Source of the DNA: an uncultured Muribaculaceae bacterium | GTDB lineage: Bacteria > Bacteroidota > Bacteroidia > Bacteroidales > Muribaculaceae | NCBI GenBank assembly: GCA_934661195.1 | Contig: CAKUJD010000002.1 | Location: 248,001-312,000, forward strand | Direction of reading: 5' to 3' | Length of the DNA: 64,000 nt | Part shown: positions 25,101-32,922 of the stretch, in pieces | How positions within the stretch are numbered: position 1 is the stretch's first letter | Layout: each line of letters begins with the position of its first letter | Made by a program: the position numbers and the translations under genes | The notes under the pieces: generated by a model | The model's input: only the letters and a program-made list of their open reading frames with translations | What the model was told of the DNA's origin: nothing | Database searches by the model: none

Positions 25101-25786
25101 GTCTCGTGGTTGGCACGTGGCACAGTGGCCTTGTGGCGCTGAAGCTCCAGATAGTAGTCGTCGCCAAACACCTCCTTAAACCACAAAACCGCCTCGCGGG
25201 CCTTGTCGACTTCACCGTTCATTATCAGCTTGGGCACCTCGCCGCCCAGGCAGGCCGAGCAGCATATTATGCCCTCGTGGTGGGCCTTGATTGTGGCCTT
25301 GTCGGTGCGCGGGTGCATATAGAAACCGTCGGTCCAAGCCTTCGACACTATTTTTATCAGGTTGTGGTAGCCTGTGGAGTTTTTTGCAAGCAATATCAGG
25401 TGGCGGCCTATGTCGCGCTTGTCGGTGTGCTCCTGCATGGTCTTGTTGGCCACATACACCTCACAGCCGAATATTGGCTTGAACTTGGCAGCCGTCTCGC
25501 TCTCCACCTGCTTCTCGAGTTCGGCGATTGCAGCTTGGTCGGGCGCCTCTTTGGCCTTCTCTTCGTCGATTTGCTTCTTCAGCTTTTTTATGTTGCTGTC
25601 GTGGTCGCCGTTTTTCTTGTTCACGTAGTCGTGCAGTTCCTTAATGCCAAACATGTCGCCGTGGTCGGTGAGCGCCACGCCCCTCATGCCGTTGGCCATA
25701 GCCTTGTCAACCAGGCTCTTCACCGAAGCCTGGCCGTCGAGAATCGAATACTGCGAGTGCACGTGCAGATGTACGAATGGAATCAT
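22142..25786 (-). CDS. dnaE: DNA polymerase III subunit alpha
   Basis: The catalytic replicase, 1214 residues. The N-terminal PHP domain begins HLHVHSQYSILDG (6-18) with LTDHGDMFG near 39-47. The polymerase core shows CSVGPGRGSAAGSAV (402-416) and the metal-binding PDIDVDFDDDGR (446-457). Helix-hairpin-helix and OB-fold regions follow toward the C-terminus. Residues about 58-100 are a Lys/Glu/Ala-rich, coiled-coil-like insertion in the PHP domain (KKLKKQIDEEKAKEA ... LEKQVESETAAK) absent from E. coli DnaE. It lies 64 bases after plsC on the same strand, with no separate promoter seen. Confidence 0.97.
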   Translation of the reverse strand: MIPFVHLHVHSQYSILDGQASVKSLVDKAMANGMRGVALTDHGDMFGIKELHDYVNKKNGDHDSNIKKLKKQIDEEKAKEAPDQAAIAELEKQVESETAAKFKPIFGCEVYVANKTMQEHTDKRDIGRHLILLAKNSTGYHNLIKIVSKAWTDGFYMHPRTDKATIKAHHEGIICCSACLGGEVPKLIMNGEVDKAREAVLWFKEVFGDDYYLELQRHKATVPRANHETYPKQQLVNEQLIKFSKELGIKLVCTNDVHFTNEDDAEAHERLICVSTGKKVNDPNLMMYSKQEWFKTQEEMNEVFADVPEALQNTNEVLDKVEFYSIDHKPILPNFPLPDGFTDNNDYLRYLVYEGAKKLWPNMDDEHRERLDFELETIKNMGFPGYFLIVQDYIKAAPKLGCSVGPGRGSAAGSAVAYCLGITKIDPIKYDLLFERFLNPDRISLPDIDVDFDDDGRAKVLKYVTEKYGAEKVAHIITYGTMAAKMAIKDVARVEDLPLAESDRLAKMIPSKPNDMPEDEKGKKYKITIKNCLKCFPEFAAEKNNPDPLVADTVKYAEKLEGNVRSTGVHACGVIIGRDDITDWVPVSTAPDKDGTKLIVTQYEGSVIESTGLIKMDFLGLKTLSIIKEALENIKSTTGKDIDIESIPIDDSKTYQLYCEGRTTGTFQFESAGMQKYLIELQPSTFEDLIAMNALYRPGPMEYIPEFIRRKKGEEPIKYDIPCMEKYLKDTYGITVYQEQVMLLSRQLAGFTRGQSDTLRKAMGKKQIEKMNHLEGLFYEGGEKNGYDHKVLNKIWEDWKKFASYAFNKSHATCYSWVAYQTAYLKANYPSEYMAAVLSRNLSDTDKLTKFMDECKAMGIKVKGPDINESFRSFSANKAGDIRFGLGGIKGLGGNAVNTIIDEREKNGPFKDIFDVVERVNLTACNRKAIENLAVAGAFDCFSEVTREAFFERNNKDETFSDILVKYGQRYQLDKATQSASLFGDIAETLTAKPQVPKAEPWANVEKLKRERELVGMYLSAHPLDQFFIELKFGCNTTIKEFKEAGDKMLDKELSFGGIVTDFVERPSKRGGNYGRLKLEDYTDSYEIFLFDKNYINFRNYGKEGTPIVVRGAFSKGRYNDRVNFNIRTIELLSSIKGNMVHKICVHVDPNQIKQVYLLKDQLTASTENRCELTFKVTDPASQHLVELRSRYKMPVTKKLVDLLDDMGMKYEIN

Positions 25787-25850
25787 TGTAGTTTGTCCTT
25801 TGTTTTCTTTTTTTTAGTGGCTAATTGTGTGCCAACCGCAATGTGTGCCT

Positions 25851-26567
25851 TTAATGCTGTGTCAGGTCGGATTCAATCACGCGGCAGCTTTCTTCCACCA
25901 CTTTGCCTATGTCGTGGCCGTCGGCTCCGGGCGCTATTGGCTTGTGGATGCGTAGCACTATGGTGCCGGGTGTCACGCTGAACGACGTGCGCGGCATCAC
26001 GTCGAATGAGCCGTCGATGGTGATTGGCACCACCGGCAGCTTGAATTCCAGCGCCAGCTTGAATGCGCCCTTCTTGAAGGGCTGCAGGCGCCCGTCGCTC
26101 GTGCGCCGCCCCTCGGGAAATATTACGAGCGAGGTGCCGCCCTGAAGCCGTTTCTCGGCCGTGTGCATGGTTTGCATCAGCTTTGCGGGTGTCGACTTGT
26201 CGACCATTATGTGGCCTGCGGCACGGCAGGCGAGGCCCACAAGGGGAATGTTTTCAAGCCCCTTGCGCATCATCCACTTGAAGTTGTGGTTCAGAAATCC
26301 GTATATCGAGAATATGTCGAACGCGCCCTGGTGGTTGGCCACAAACACGTAGGAGGTGTTCTTGTCGATGTATTCGGCGTTTTCCACCTTCACCTTCACA
26401 AACAGCAGTGCACACCAGCATCGCGCCCATATTTTGGGCGGGTAGTATCCCCACCAGCCGCTGTCAAACAGGCCTCCCACAATGGTCAGCAAGGCGGTGA
26501 CTATGGTGAGCACGAGCAGAATGGGGGCGGCGATAAGCCACTGATATACGAGAAAAAGGTGCCTCAT
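25851..26567 (-). CDS. plsC: 1-acyl-sn-glycerol-3-phosphate acyltransferase (PlsC family)
   Basis: Acylates lysophosphatidic acid to phosphatidic acid at the inner membrane. 238 residues: a strongly hydrophobic N-terminal anchor (about 5-34), the catalytic NHQGAFD (78-84, His79/Asp84), and the substrate-binding FPEGRR (150-155). PITIDGSFDVMP near 186-197 is the usual fourth block. Length and motifs are typical. Probably cotranscribed with dnaE. Confidence 0.92.
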   Translation of the reverse strand: MRHLFLVYQWLIAAPILLVLTIVTALLTIVGGLFDSGWWGYYPPKIWARCWCALLFVKVKVENAEYIDKNTSYVFVANHQGAFDIFSIYGFLNHNFKWMMRKGLENIPLVGLACRAAGHIMVDKSTPAKLMQTMHTAEKRLQGGTSLVIFPEGRRTSDGRLQPFKKGAFKLALEFKLPVVPITIDGSFDVMPRTSFSVTPGTIVLRIHKPIAPGADGHDIGKVVEESCRVIESDLTQH

Positions 26568-26658
26568 TATAAATGCAAAAAATAGTGTGTTAGCTTAGTT
26601 GGATTGGGCAGCCGCGGGCGCATTGCGCACACGGGTGGCGGTGGCCGTGCTGCTACTA

Positions 26659-26690
26659 CAAAGGTACGAAGCAAAAGCAAAAGATGCAAC
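26659..26690 (-). promoter_or_regulatory. Promoter of plsC-dnaE
   Basis: On the minus strand GTTG, 20 bases, TACCTTTG (exact -7 box). It overlaps the terminator of the upstream rprX-rprY unit. Confidence 0.5.
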
Positions 26691-26720
26691 ATCCGTTCAC
26701 AGATATTGCATCTTTTTTTT
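26679..26720 (-). terminator. Terminator of rprX-rprY
   Basis: AAAAGATGCAA (26679-26689) pairs perfectly with TTGCATCTTTT (26706-26716) around a 16-base loop. T-runs exist on both sides, so it could act in either direction; on the minus strand it lies about 60 bases after the rprY stop. Confidence 0.75.
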
Positions 26721-26777
26721 GTAATGCCGCCTGTTGGCGCACATTGCGCTTTGTGCCATAAAGCAAGGCTTCAGCCA

Positions 26778-27482
26778 TTACTTCGCATCATTCTCAGGGG
26801 CAATGAGTTTGTATCCCTTGCCGTGGATGTTGATGATTTCAATCGACGGGTCGGCCTTGAGGTGCTTGCGCAGCTTGGTGATATACACGTCCATGCTGCG
26901 GGCGTTGAAGTAGTTGTCGTCGGTCCAGATGGTCTTTAGGGCGAAGTTGCGCTCCAGAATCTCGTTGACGTGTGCGCACAGCAGCCCCAACAGCTCGCTC
27001 TCTTTGGTGGTGAGCTTGGTGGAGATGTCGTCGGATATGAGCACTTGCTTCTGGGTGTCGAAGGTGAACTTGCCTATCTTGTACATCGTAATTTCCTTGC
27101 CCTTCTTGCCCTTCACACGGCGCAGAATGGCCTCGATGCGCATCACCAGCTCCTCCATGCTGAAGGGCTTGGTGATGTAGTCGTCGGCACCGCGCTTGAA
27201 GCCCTCAAGAATGTCTTCCTTAAGCGTCTTGGCCGTGAGGAATATGATGGGCACTTCGCTGTTGATAGTGCGTATTTCCTGCGCAAGCTGGAATCCGTCT
27301 TTTTTAGGCATCATTATGTCGAACACGCAGATGTCGTATTTGCCTTTCAAAAAGGCCTTATAGCCACTTTCACCATCGGCGAAAAGGTCGGTGCTGTAGC
27401 CCTTTGCCTGAAGGTATTCTCTCAATAACATGCCAAGATTCTCATCATCTTCGCAGAGCAGAATTCTCAATTTCTCTTCCAT
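26778..27482 (-). CDS. rprY: Response regulator RprY (OmpR/PhoB family)
   Basis: A 234-residue DNA-binding response regulator. The receiver domain has acidic residues Glu11-Asp13, phospho-acceptor Asp55 in VFDIMMPKKDG, and Lys105 in ITKPF. The C-terminal winged helix (about 135-230) carries TTKESELLGLL and RSMDVYITKLRKHL. RprY/RprX is a Bacteroides pair first found through tetracycline-regulation phenotypes and linked in Porphyromonas to redox and sodium stress. It starts 8 bases after the rprX stop. Family assignment is strong; the regulon is unknown here. Confidence 0.92.
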   Translation of the reverse strand: MEEKLRILLCEDDENLGMLLREYLQAKGYSTDLFADGESGYKAFLKGKYDICVFDIMMPKKDGFQLAQEIRTINSEVPIIFLTAKTLKEDILEGFKRGADDYITKPFSMEELVMRIEAILRRVKGKKGKEITMYKIGKFTFDTQKQVLISDDISTKLTTKESELLGLLCAHVNEILERNFALKTIWTDDNYFNARSMDVYITKLRKHLKADPSIEIINIHGKGYKLIAPENDAK

Positions 27483-27490
27483 AGTCGTTG

Positions 27491-28969
27491 TTATTTTAAC
27501 AGTGGTAATGTAATTATGAATTTCGATCCTTTTTTGAGCTCGCTTTCTACCTTTATCGAGCCCTTGAACAGTGTTATCATTTTGTTGACGTAGGCCAGAC
27601 CCAGGCCGAAGCCTTTCACATCGTGGCGGTTGCCGGTGGACACGCGGTAGAACTTGTCGAATATTCGCTTCAGGTCTTCGCGCTTAATGCCTATGCCGTT
27701 GTCCTTGATGGATATCTGCAGCGACTCGTCGCCAATGTTGCGGGTGCATATTGTCAACTCGGGGGCCACTTCGTCGCGCCTGTACTTAATGGCGTTGTCC
27801 AGCAGGTTGAATATCACGTTGGTGAAGTGCATTTCGTCCACGTTGACTATTGCATCGGCTGCGTCGAGGTTGGCCTCAATGTGCCCTCCATATTTTTCCA
27901 CCTTAATGCGATAGGTGTTTATTACATTGTTGATCACGCTGTTGGCATCCACCTCCTGCAGACGCATAGTGGCGTTTTTGCGGTCGAACATCGACATTTG
28001 CAGCACTTTCTCCACCTGAAAGCGCAGACGCTTGGTCTCGTCGGTGATCACGGTGGTCACGTGCTTGAGCATTGCCGGGCTCTTGCGCACGCTGTCGTCG
28101 TTGAGCATTTGTGCGGCGAGCGATATGGTGGATATCGGCGTCTTAAACTCGTGTGTCATGTTGTTGATGAAGTCATTCTTTATCTCGGTGAGCTTCTTTT
28201 GCTTGAACGCCACTATTATGGTGTAGATGAATATGAACAGCAGCACAAACGAGAATGCAAACGACGGCAGCATGAACTTAATCGACGAGAATATGTAGTC
28301 GCTCTTGGTGGGAAACATCACCTTAAGCGTGTACTGGCGGTTTTGCGGGTCGTTCTGGAATAGCGTCTGGCGGTACACGTTGTCGCTGCTGGCGCTCGAG
28401 AATCCGCCCGTCTTATACACTGTGGCCTTGCTGTGGCTCACAATGGCGAACTCAAACGGCAGGTTAAGCCCGTTGCTGGCCAACTCCTGCTTCAGGTAGC
28501 GCCTCACCACCGCAGAGTCGGCACGCTCCATTATTGGACGGTTGCTCGATTGGGTGAGTATGGTGAGTATCACCTCGTTGAGCAGCCCCTTTTGGTAAAG
28601 GTACTGCCCCTTGAGTATTTCTTGCCGGCGCTGGTAGCGCTCATCAAAGTTTTGCATTTTGCCCTGCTGGCGCACGCCCATGGGCTGATATTGCGCCGTG
28701 CTGTCGGTGTAGGGCTGCGTGTCGTCCCAGGGGCGCATCATCGAGCCCATCAGAGCCTCTGACTCGTCAAGGTCCTGGTCGAGGTAGTGCTTGGTCTCGT
28801 CTTGCTCGAGTGTAGCCGACACCCCGTAGAGACTGCGCATCACCACCTCCGAAAATTGCTCATTGCGCATCTTCACCATGTTCTCCATATACATGATTTG
28901 CACGTATAGCGAGCCGATGAAGGTGAACGCCATCACAATTGTTAAAAGCCATATGGTTGATTTCTTCAT
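27491..28969 (-). CDS. rprX: Sensor histidine kinase RprX
   Basis: A 492-residue membrane kinase. Helix 1 is about 7-27, a periplasmic sensor about 28-232, and helix 2 about 233-254. HisKA follows directly, with phospho-acceptor His273 in MTHEFKTPIS, and there is no recognisable HAMP domain between. The ATPase domain has the N box NVIFNLLDNAIKY, the G1 box KDNGIGI and the G2 region GFGLGLAYV. It phosphorylates RprY. The sensor domain matches nothing I can name. Its 301-base upstream gap carries a promoter and an inverted repeat. Confidence 0.92.
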   Translation of the reverse strand: MKKSTIWLLTIVMAFTFIGSLYVQIMYMENMVKMRNEQFSEVVMRSLYGVSATLEQDETKHYLDQDLDESEALMGSMMRPWDDTQPYTDSTAQYQPMGVRQQGKMQNFDERYQRRQEILKGQYLYQKGLLNEVILTILTQSSNRPIMERADSAVVRRYLKQELASNGLNLPFEFAIVSHSKATVYKTGGFSSASSDNVYRQTLFQNDPQNRQYTLKVMFPTKSDYIFSSIKFMLPSFAFSFVLLFIFIYTIIVAFKQKKLTEIKNDFINNMTHEFKTPISTISLAAQMLNDDSVRKSPAMLKHVTTVITDETKRLRFQVEKVLQMSMFDRKNATMRLQEVDANSVINNVINTYRIKVEKYGGHIEANLDAADAIVNVDEMHFTNVIFNLLDNAIKYRRDEVAPELTICTRNIGDESLQISIKDNGIGIKREDLKRIFDKFYRVSTGNRHDVKGFGLGLAYVNKMITLFKGSIKVESELKKGSKFIITLPLLK

Positions 28970-29013
28970 TTCGTTTACAATCCTTACAGTGTTGTGTATA
29001 AAAAATTGTACTT

Positions 29014-29057
29014 TAACTCATTGTGATTAAAAGTTGATTCAATTATGGAATGAGTTA
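29014..29057. repeat. Inverted repeat in the rprX leader
   Basis: TAACTCATT (29014-29022) and AATGAGTTA (29049-29057), perfect 9-base arms 26 bases apart, between the likely promoter and the rprX ATG. It could be an mRNA hairpin or a protein dyad. Confidence 0.5.
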
Positions 29058-29074
29058 CTTTTAACAGTCCACGC

Positions 29075-29105
29075 CAAAATTAACAATAAAGTGTGAAATA
29101 ATAAA
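29075..29105 (-). promoter_or_regulatory. Promoter of rprX-rprY
   Basis: On the minus strand TTTA, 19 bases, TAATTTTG; exact -7 box, ideal spacing. It predicts a leader of about 100 bases. Confidence 0.55.
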
Positions 29106-29201
29106 ATAAATTCTGCCTTTTTTCGACAAATAAGCGCATTTTACCGACATTTGCCACATTTTATCAGCCTTTTGTGCAAGTCGCAGCCGCCCACCGAAGC
29201 A

Positions 29202-29239
29202 AGAGGGGAGGCAAAGCGTCGATGCTTTGCCTCCCCTCT
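29202..29239 (-). terminator. Perfect 16-pair hairpin, probable terminator of the mutase operon
   Basis: AGAGGGGAGGCAAAGC (29202-29217) pairs without mismatch to 29224-29239 around a six-base loop, 32 bases past the mutase stop. The downstream tract on minus is only TTGCTT, so it lacks a classical U-run and may instead act as an mRNA 3'-end stabiliser. Confidence 0.65.
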
Positions 29240-29270
29240 GGGTTGTGTTACTGTTGCTTGCAGGCCGCTG

Positions 29271-31022
29271 TTAAGCTATGCCCAAATCTTTTGCAATTTG
29301 GTCGAGCTTCTTATCGGCCCATTCGTTTTTGGCATCGTAGTCGGCTGCGCTCTCCAGCTTGTCGTGCAGCTCGAGGTAGAACTTGATTTTGGGCTCGGTG
29401 CCCGACGGGCGTATCGACACCTTTGTGCCGTCGGCTGTGTAGTATTGCAGCACGTTCGACGTTACTGGCATCACCAGTTTGGTCACATTGCCGCTTGTGA
29501 GGTCTTTCTCCTCAAGGCTGTCGTAGTCCTTAATCTTAACCACGGGCGAACCTGCGATTTCCTTGATGGGGTTCTCGCGGAAGTTCTTCATCATGGCCTG
29601 AATCTCTTCAGCGCCCGACTTGCCCTTGCGCACCACCGAAATGCCGCGCTCTTTCGAGTAGCCGTAGGTCATGTACACATCGATGAGCATGTCGTTCATT
29701 GTCATGTCCTTGTCCTTGGCCCAGGCAGCGATTTCGGCCATGAGCGAGATGGCCGACACCGAGTCCTTGTCGCGCACGAAGTCTTCGGCCAGGAAGCCGT
29801 AGCTCTCTTCACCGCCGCCCAAATAGTGGGCTTTGCCCTCGTTTTCGCGCATCACGGTGGCAATCCACTTGAAGCCGGTGTAGCAGTCAAAGAGCTTGAT
29901 GTGCTGCTTCTCGGCAATTTGGCGGATGGTGTCGGTGGTGACTATTGTCTTCACAATGTACTCGTTGCCGGTGAGTTTGCCCAGCTCCTTGTAGCGTGCC
30001 ATCAGGTAGTAGAGGAATATCATCACTATCTGGTTGCCGTTCACCAGCTCGTATTTGCCCTTGGTGTTCTTTATCACTACGCCGATTCGGTCGGCGTCGG
30101 GGTCGGAGGCCACCACAAGGTCGGCGTCGACCTCTTCTGCCTTCTTGATGGCTATGGCCATGGCCGAGGCGTTTTCGGGGTTGGGCGAGTCCACGGTGGG
30201 GAAGTCGCCGCTCTGCACGTCTTGCTCGGGCACGTGAATCACGTTGGTGAAGCCCCAGTTGGCCAGCGAGCGCGGAATCAGGAACTTGCCAGTGCCGTGT
30301 ATTGGCGTGTACACGATTTTCAGGTCGTGGTGGCGCTTTATCACATCGGGACTGAGCGACAGTGTCTTAATCCGGTCGATAAACTGCTTGTCGATGTTCT
30401 CGCCCACAATTTCAATCAGTTCGGGGTTGCCCTTGAACTTCACTTCATCGATGTTGTGCAGCTTGTTCACGTATTCGATGGTCTTCACATCGTGCGGCGA
30501 CACCATTTGCGCGCCGTCGTCCCAATATGCCTTATAGCCGTTGTATTCCTTGGGGTTGTGCGAGGCGGTGATTATCACGCCGCTCTGGCATCCCAGCAGG
30601 CGAATGGCAAACGACATTTCGGGTGTGGGGCGAGGGCCCTCAAACAGATAAACCTTGATGCCGTTGGCCGAGAATATGTTGGCCACCGTTTCGGCAAAGA
30701 GGCGGCTGTTGTTGCGCACGTCGTGGCCCACCACCACCTTTATCTGATCCTTGTCCTTGAACACGTCGTTCAAGTAGTTGGCCAGGCCTTGCGTGGCCAG
30801 ACCCACGGTGTAGATGTTCATGCGGTTGGTACCAGCGCCCATGATGCCGCGCAGGCCGCCCGTGCCGAATTCAAGATCTTTGTAGAACGATTCAATCAGT
30901 TCTGTCTTGTCGTCGTTGTCGAGCATGCGCTTCACTTCTTTTTGGGTCTCTGCGTCATATCCCTTGCCAAGCCATGCTTGGGCGCGGGAGGTGACTTCGT
31001 TTAAAAGTTTCTCGTCGTTCAT
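29271..31022 (-). CDS. Phosphosugar mutase (phosphoglucomutase/phosphomannomutase)
   Basis: Interconverts hexose-1- and hexose-6-phosphates. 583 residues with FGTGGLRG (52-59), the phosphoserine loop TASHNP (152-157, Ser154), the metal loop DPDADR (307-312), GGGEESYG in the sugar-binding domain, and the phosphate-binding RPSGTEPK near the C-terminus. Length fits the large PgcA-like Bacteroidota form. It is the last gene of a six-gene minus-strand run and would connect glycogen and galactose metabolism with glycolysis. Glucose or mannose preference cannot be read from the motifs. Confidence 0.93.
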   Translation of the reverse strand: MNDEKLLNEVTSRAQAWLGKGYDAETQKEVKRMLDNDDKTELIESFYKDLEFGTGGLRGIMGAGTNRMNIYTVGLATQGLANYLNDVFKDKDQIKVVVGHDVRNNSRLFAETVANIFSANGIKVYLFEGPRPTPEMSFAIRLLGCQSGVIITASHNPKEYNGYKAYWDDGAQMVSPHDVKTIEYVNKLHNIDEVKFKGNPELIEIVGENIDKQFIDRIKTLSLSPDVIKRHHDLKIVYTPIHGTGKFLIPRSLANWGFTNVIHVPEQDVQSGDFPTVDSPNPENASAMAIAIKKAEEVDADLVVASDPDADRIGVVIKNTKGKYELVNGNQIVMIFLYYLMARYKELGKLTGNEYIVKTIVTTDTIRQIAEKQHIKLFDCYTGFKWIATVMRENEGKAHYLGGGEESYGFLAEDFVRDKDSVSAISLMAEIAAWAKDKDMTMNDMLIDVYMTYGYSKERGISVVRKGKSGAEEIQAMMKNFRENPIKEIAGSPVVKIKDYDSLEEKDLTSGNVTKLVMPVTSNVLQYYTADGTKVSIRPSGTEPKIKFYLELHDKLESAADYDAKNEWADKKLDQIAKDLGIA

Positions 31023-31071
31023 GTCGTTAAATATGTGTAGTTTTAGTTGTTGTTTTCTGCGAATTTTTTGC

Positions 31072-32364
31072 TTAGCTGAAAAATTGCTTGAATGCCTTGA
31101 TCATATATATGTGGTCGGCCACCGAGCCGGTTTCGCGCACCGAGTGCATGGCCAGCAGGGGATTGCCCACGTCCACGCCCTCGATGTCGATTTGGCCGGT
31201 GAGTATGTTGCCAAGCGTGGAGCCTCCGGCCACATCGGAGTGGTTCACGAAATACTGGCAGGGCACTTTAGCCTCGGCGCAAAGCTGCTTGAACACGGCA
31301 GCCGAGTGCGCGTCGCTCATATACTTGCAGTTGGCGTTCACCTTTATGCACGGCCCGCCGCCCAGGGTGGGGTGGTTGGTGGGGTCGTACTTGTCGGCAT
31401 AGTTGGGGTGGAAGGCGTGCGCGTTGTCGGCGCTCACCATGAACGTTTTGGCCAGAGCTATGCAGAAGTCTTCGAGGCTGCCGCCCTGCTCCTCAACTAT
31501 GCGGTGCAGCACGTTGGCCAGTACGGGCGAGCCTGCGCCCTGCTTAGTGCCGCTGCCCGTCTCCTCGTTGTCGAATATGGCTGCCACGCAGGTGGTGTCG
31601 GCGTCGGTGCCCTCGACGGCGGCCGTCAGCGCAGCGTGGGCCATGCTGAGGTCGTCGAGCCGTCCGGCCGAAATGAATTCGTTGTTCAGCCCGAACGTGC
31701 AGGGCTTCTCGGTGTCATACAGCACCAGGTCGAAGTCCAGAATGTCATTGGCCTCAACCTTCAGCTCCGACGCTATGAGGCCAGTGAGCAGGTTGTCACT
31801 TTCCAGCTTGCCGTTGAGCTTGGCTATGATGGGCAGCATGTCTTTTTGCTTCGACAGCTTGTTGCCCTCGTTCACGGCGCGGTTGAAGTGAATGGCCAGG
31901 TGCGATATTTGCAGCAGCGGGCGCTCGATGTGCAGCACGCGGCTCGCGGGGTGCAGGGCGTCGGCCCCGCGCAGTATCACGCGGCCAGCAATCGAAAGCG
32001 GCCGGTCGAACCATGTGTAGAGTATCGGGCCGCCATACACCTCGGTGTTGAGCTTCACAATGCCGCCGTCGCTATTTATTTCGGCTTTGGGCTTTATTCT
32101 GAAGCAGGGCGAGTCGCTGTGGGCGGCTATCAGTTTGAATCCAGTGTCGGCGGCCTTTTTGCGTCCAACCTTCACGGCAAATATCGCCGAGTCGTTTTTG
32201 GTCACAAAGAATTTGTCGCCAGGCTTGGCGTTGAGTTTCTCATCGAGCCGTCGCTCGTCAAATCCGTTGGCGGCAAGCCACCGCTTGGCCGTGTCTACCG
32301 CGCAGAAGTTGCACGGGCTCTTGGCCAGGAAGTCGAGCAGCGAGTCGATATACTTGGTGTCCAT
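31072..32364 (-). CDS. M18-family metallo-aminopeptidase
   Basis: A 430-residue aspartyl-aminopeptidase-family enzyme that removes N-terminal (often acidic) residues from peptides in the cytosol. Zinc-site elements are visible: AAHSDSPCFRIKP (80-92, His82), DNEETGSGTKQGAGSP (about 268-283), the VSADNAHAFHPNYADKYDP block (about 310-330), and NHSDVAGGSTLGNI near 390. The fold and length are typical. It sits 23 bases after the DUF5063 gene and 49 bases before the mutase. Confidence 0.93.
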   Translation of the reverse strand: MDTKYIDSLLDFLAKSPCNFCAVDTAKRWLAANGFDERRLDEKLNAKPGDKFFVTKNDSAIFAVKVGRKKAADTGFKLIAAHSDSPCFRIKPKAEINSDGGIVKLNTEVYGGPILYTWFDRPLSIAGRVILRGADALHPASRVLHIERPLLQISHLAIHFNRAVNEGNKLSKQKDMLPIIAKLNGKLESDNLLTGLIASELKVEANDILDFDLVLYDTEKPCTFGLNNEFISAGRLDDLSMAHAALTAAVEGTDADTTCVAAIFDNEETGSGTKQGAGSPVLANVLHRIVEEQGGSLEDFCIALAKTFMVSADNAHAFHPNYADKYDPTNHPTLGGGPCIKVNANCKYMSDAHSAAVFKQLCAEAKVPCQYFVNHSDVAGGSTLGNILTGQIDIEGVDVGNPLLAMHSVRETGSVADHIYMIKAFKQFFS

Positions 32365-32387
32365 AGGGCGTGGTGATTTTAATTGAT

Positions 32388-32906
32388 TTATATATTGTCG
32401 GGATTATAGTAGACTTTGTTCAGCGCCTTTATGGCGTTGCAAATGGTTTGGCTCCAATAGTTTTTAAAGTCGTCCTTGCACAGGCCCAGCAGCTCTTGCT
32501 GCACATCGGTGGTGGCATTCTTCACCGATGCTATGAAGTTGAAGAATTCCTGATACAGGTCGGCCAGGTTCTCAGATATGGAAGTGGCCACCGGTGTGTC
32601 GGAATACTTCATGTCGTCGACGAATGTGTCGAGATACACATCGTCTTCGGCCATCACCTGGCTCACGTAGTTGCGCACCTGGTTGTAGGCCTCCTCTTCA
32701 AGGTAGGAGTCGATGTAGTAGTCGCTGAAGCTTATGTCCAGCTCTATGTCGTTGGCCGAAATGTAGATGCGCGGCAGCAGCTTAAGCATCCGGGCCACAA
32801 ACGAGTCTTTGTCGTAGTCGAGTATGTTTTCCAGCTCGTGGCAATACTCATTGGTCATTGCAATGAAGGCCAGCGAGTTGGGGCTCAGCTTTACTTTATT
32901 TTCCAT
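32388..32906 (-). CDS. DUF5063 domain protein
   Basis: A 172-residue cytosolic, mainly helical acidic protein. It resembles the Bacteroidota DUF5063 family in its AFIAMTNEYCHELEN start and paired helices with LLPRIYI and DLYQEFFNFI. No enzymatic motif is visible. I take the ATG at 32906 (MENKVKL) instead of the in-frame ATG at 32945, because the longer version would overlap nadD and adds residues unlike the family. It lies between nadD and the M18 peptidase in a tightly packed operon. Function unknown. Confidence 0.8.
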   Translation of the reverse strand: MENKVKLSPNSLAFIAMTNEYCHELENILDYDKDSFVARMLKLLPRIYISANDIELDISFSDYYIDSYLEEEAYNQVRNYVSQVMAEDDVYLDTFVDDMKYSDTPVATSISENLADLYQEFFNFIASVKNATTDVQQELLGLCKDDFKNYWSQTICNAIKALNKVYYNPDNI

Positions 32907-32922
32907 AACAGTGATTATGTGA

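Larger units (their letters stand above)
28970..29270. other. Non-coding gap upstream of rprX
   Basis: A 301-base A+T-rich gap between the mutase stop and the rprX start, both on minus. It holds a likely rprX promoter (29075-29105), a 9-base inverted repeat (29014-29022 / 29049-29057) in the rprX leader, and a perfect hairpin (29202-29239) near the mutase end. I see no gene in it. Confidence 0.7.

Noticed and set aside
29151..31004. A 617-codon open frame on the plus strand
   Set aside because: It lies opposite the phosphosugar mutase, whose motifs are complete. Long antisense frames are common here because of the GC-rich third positions; the translation has no family features.
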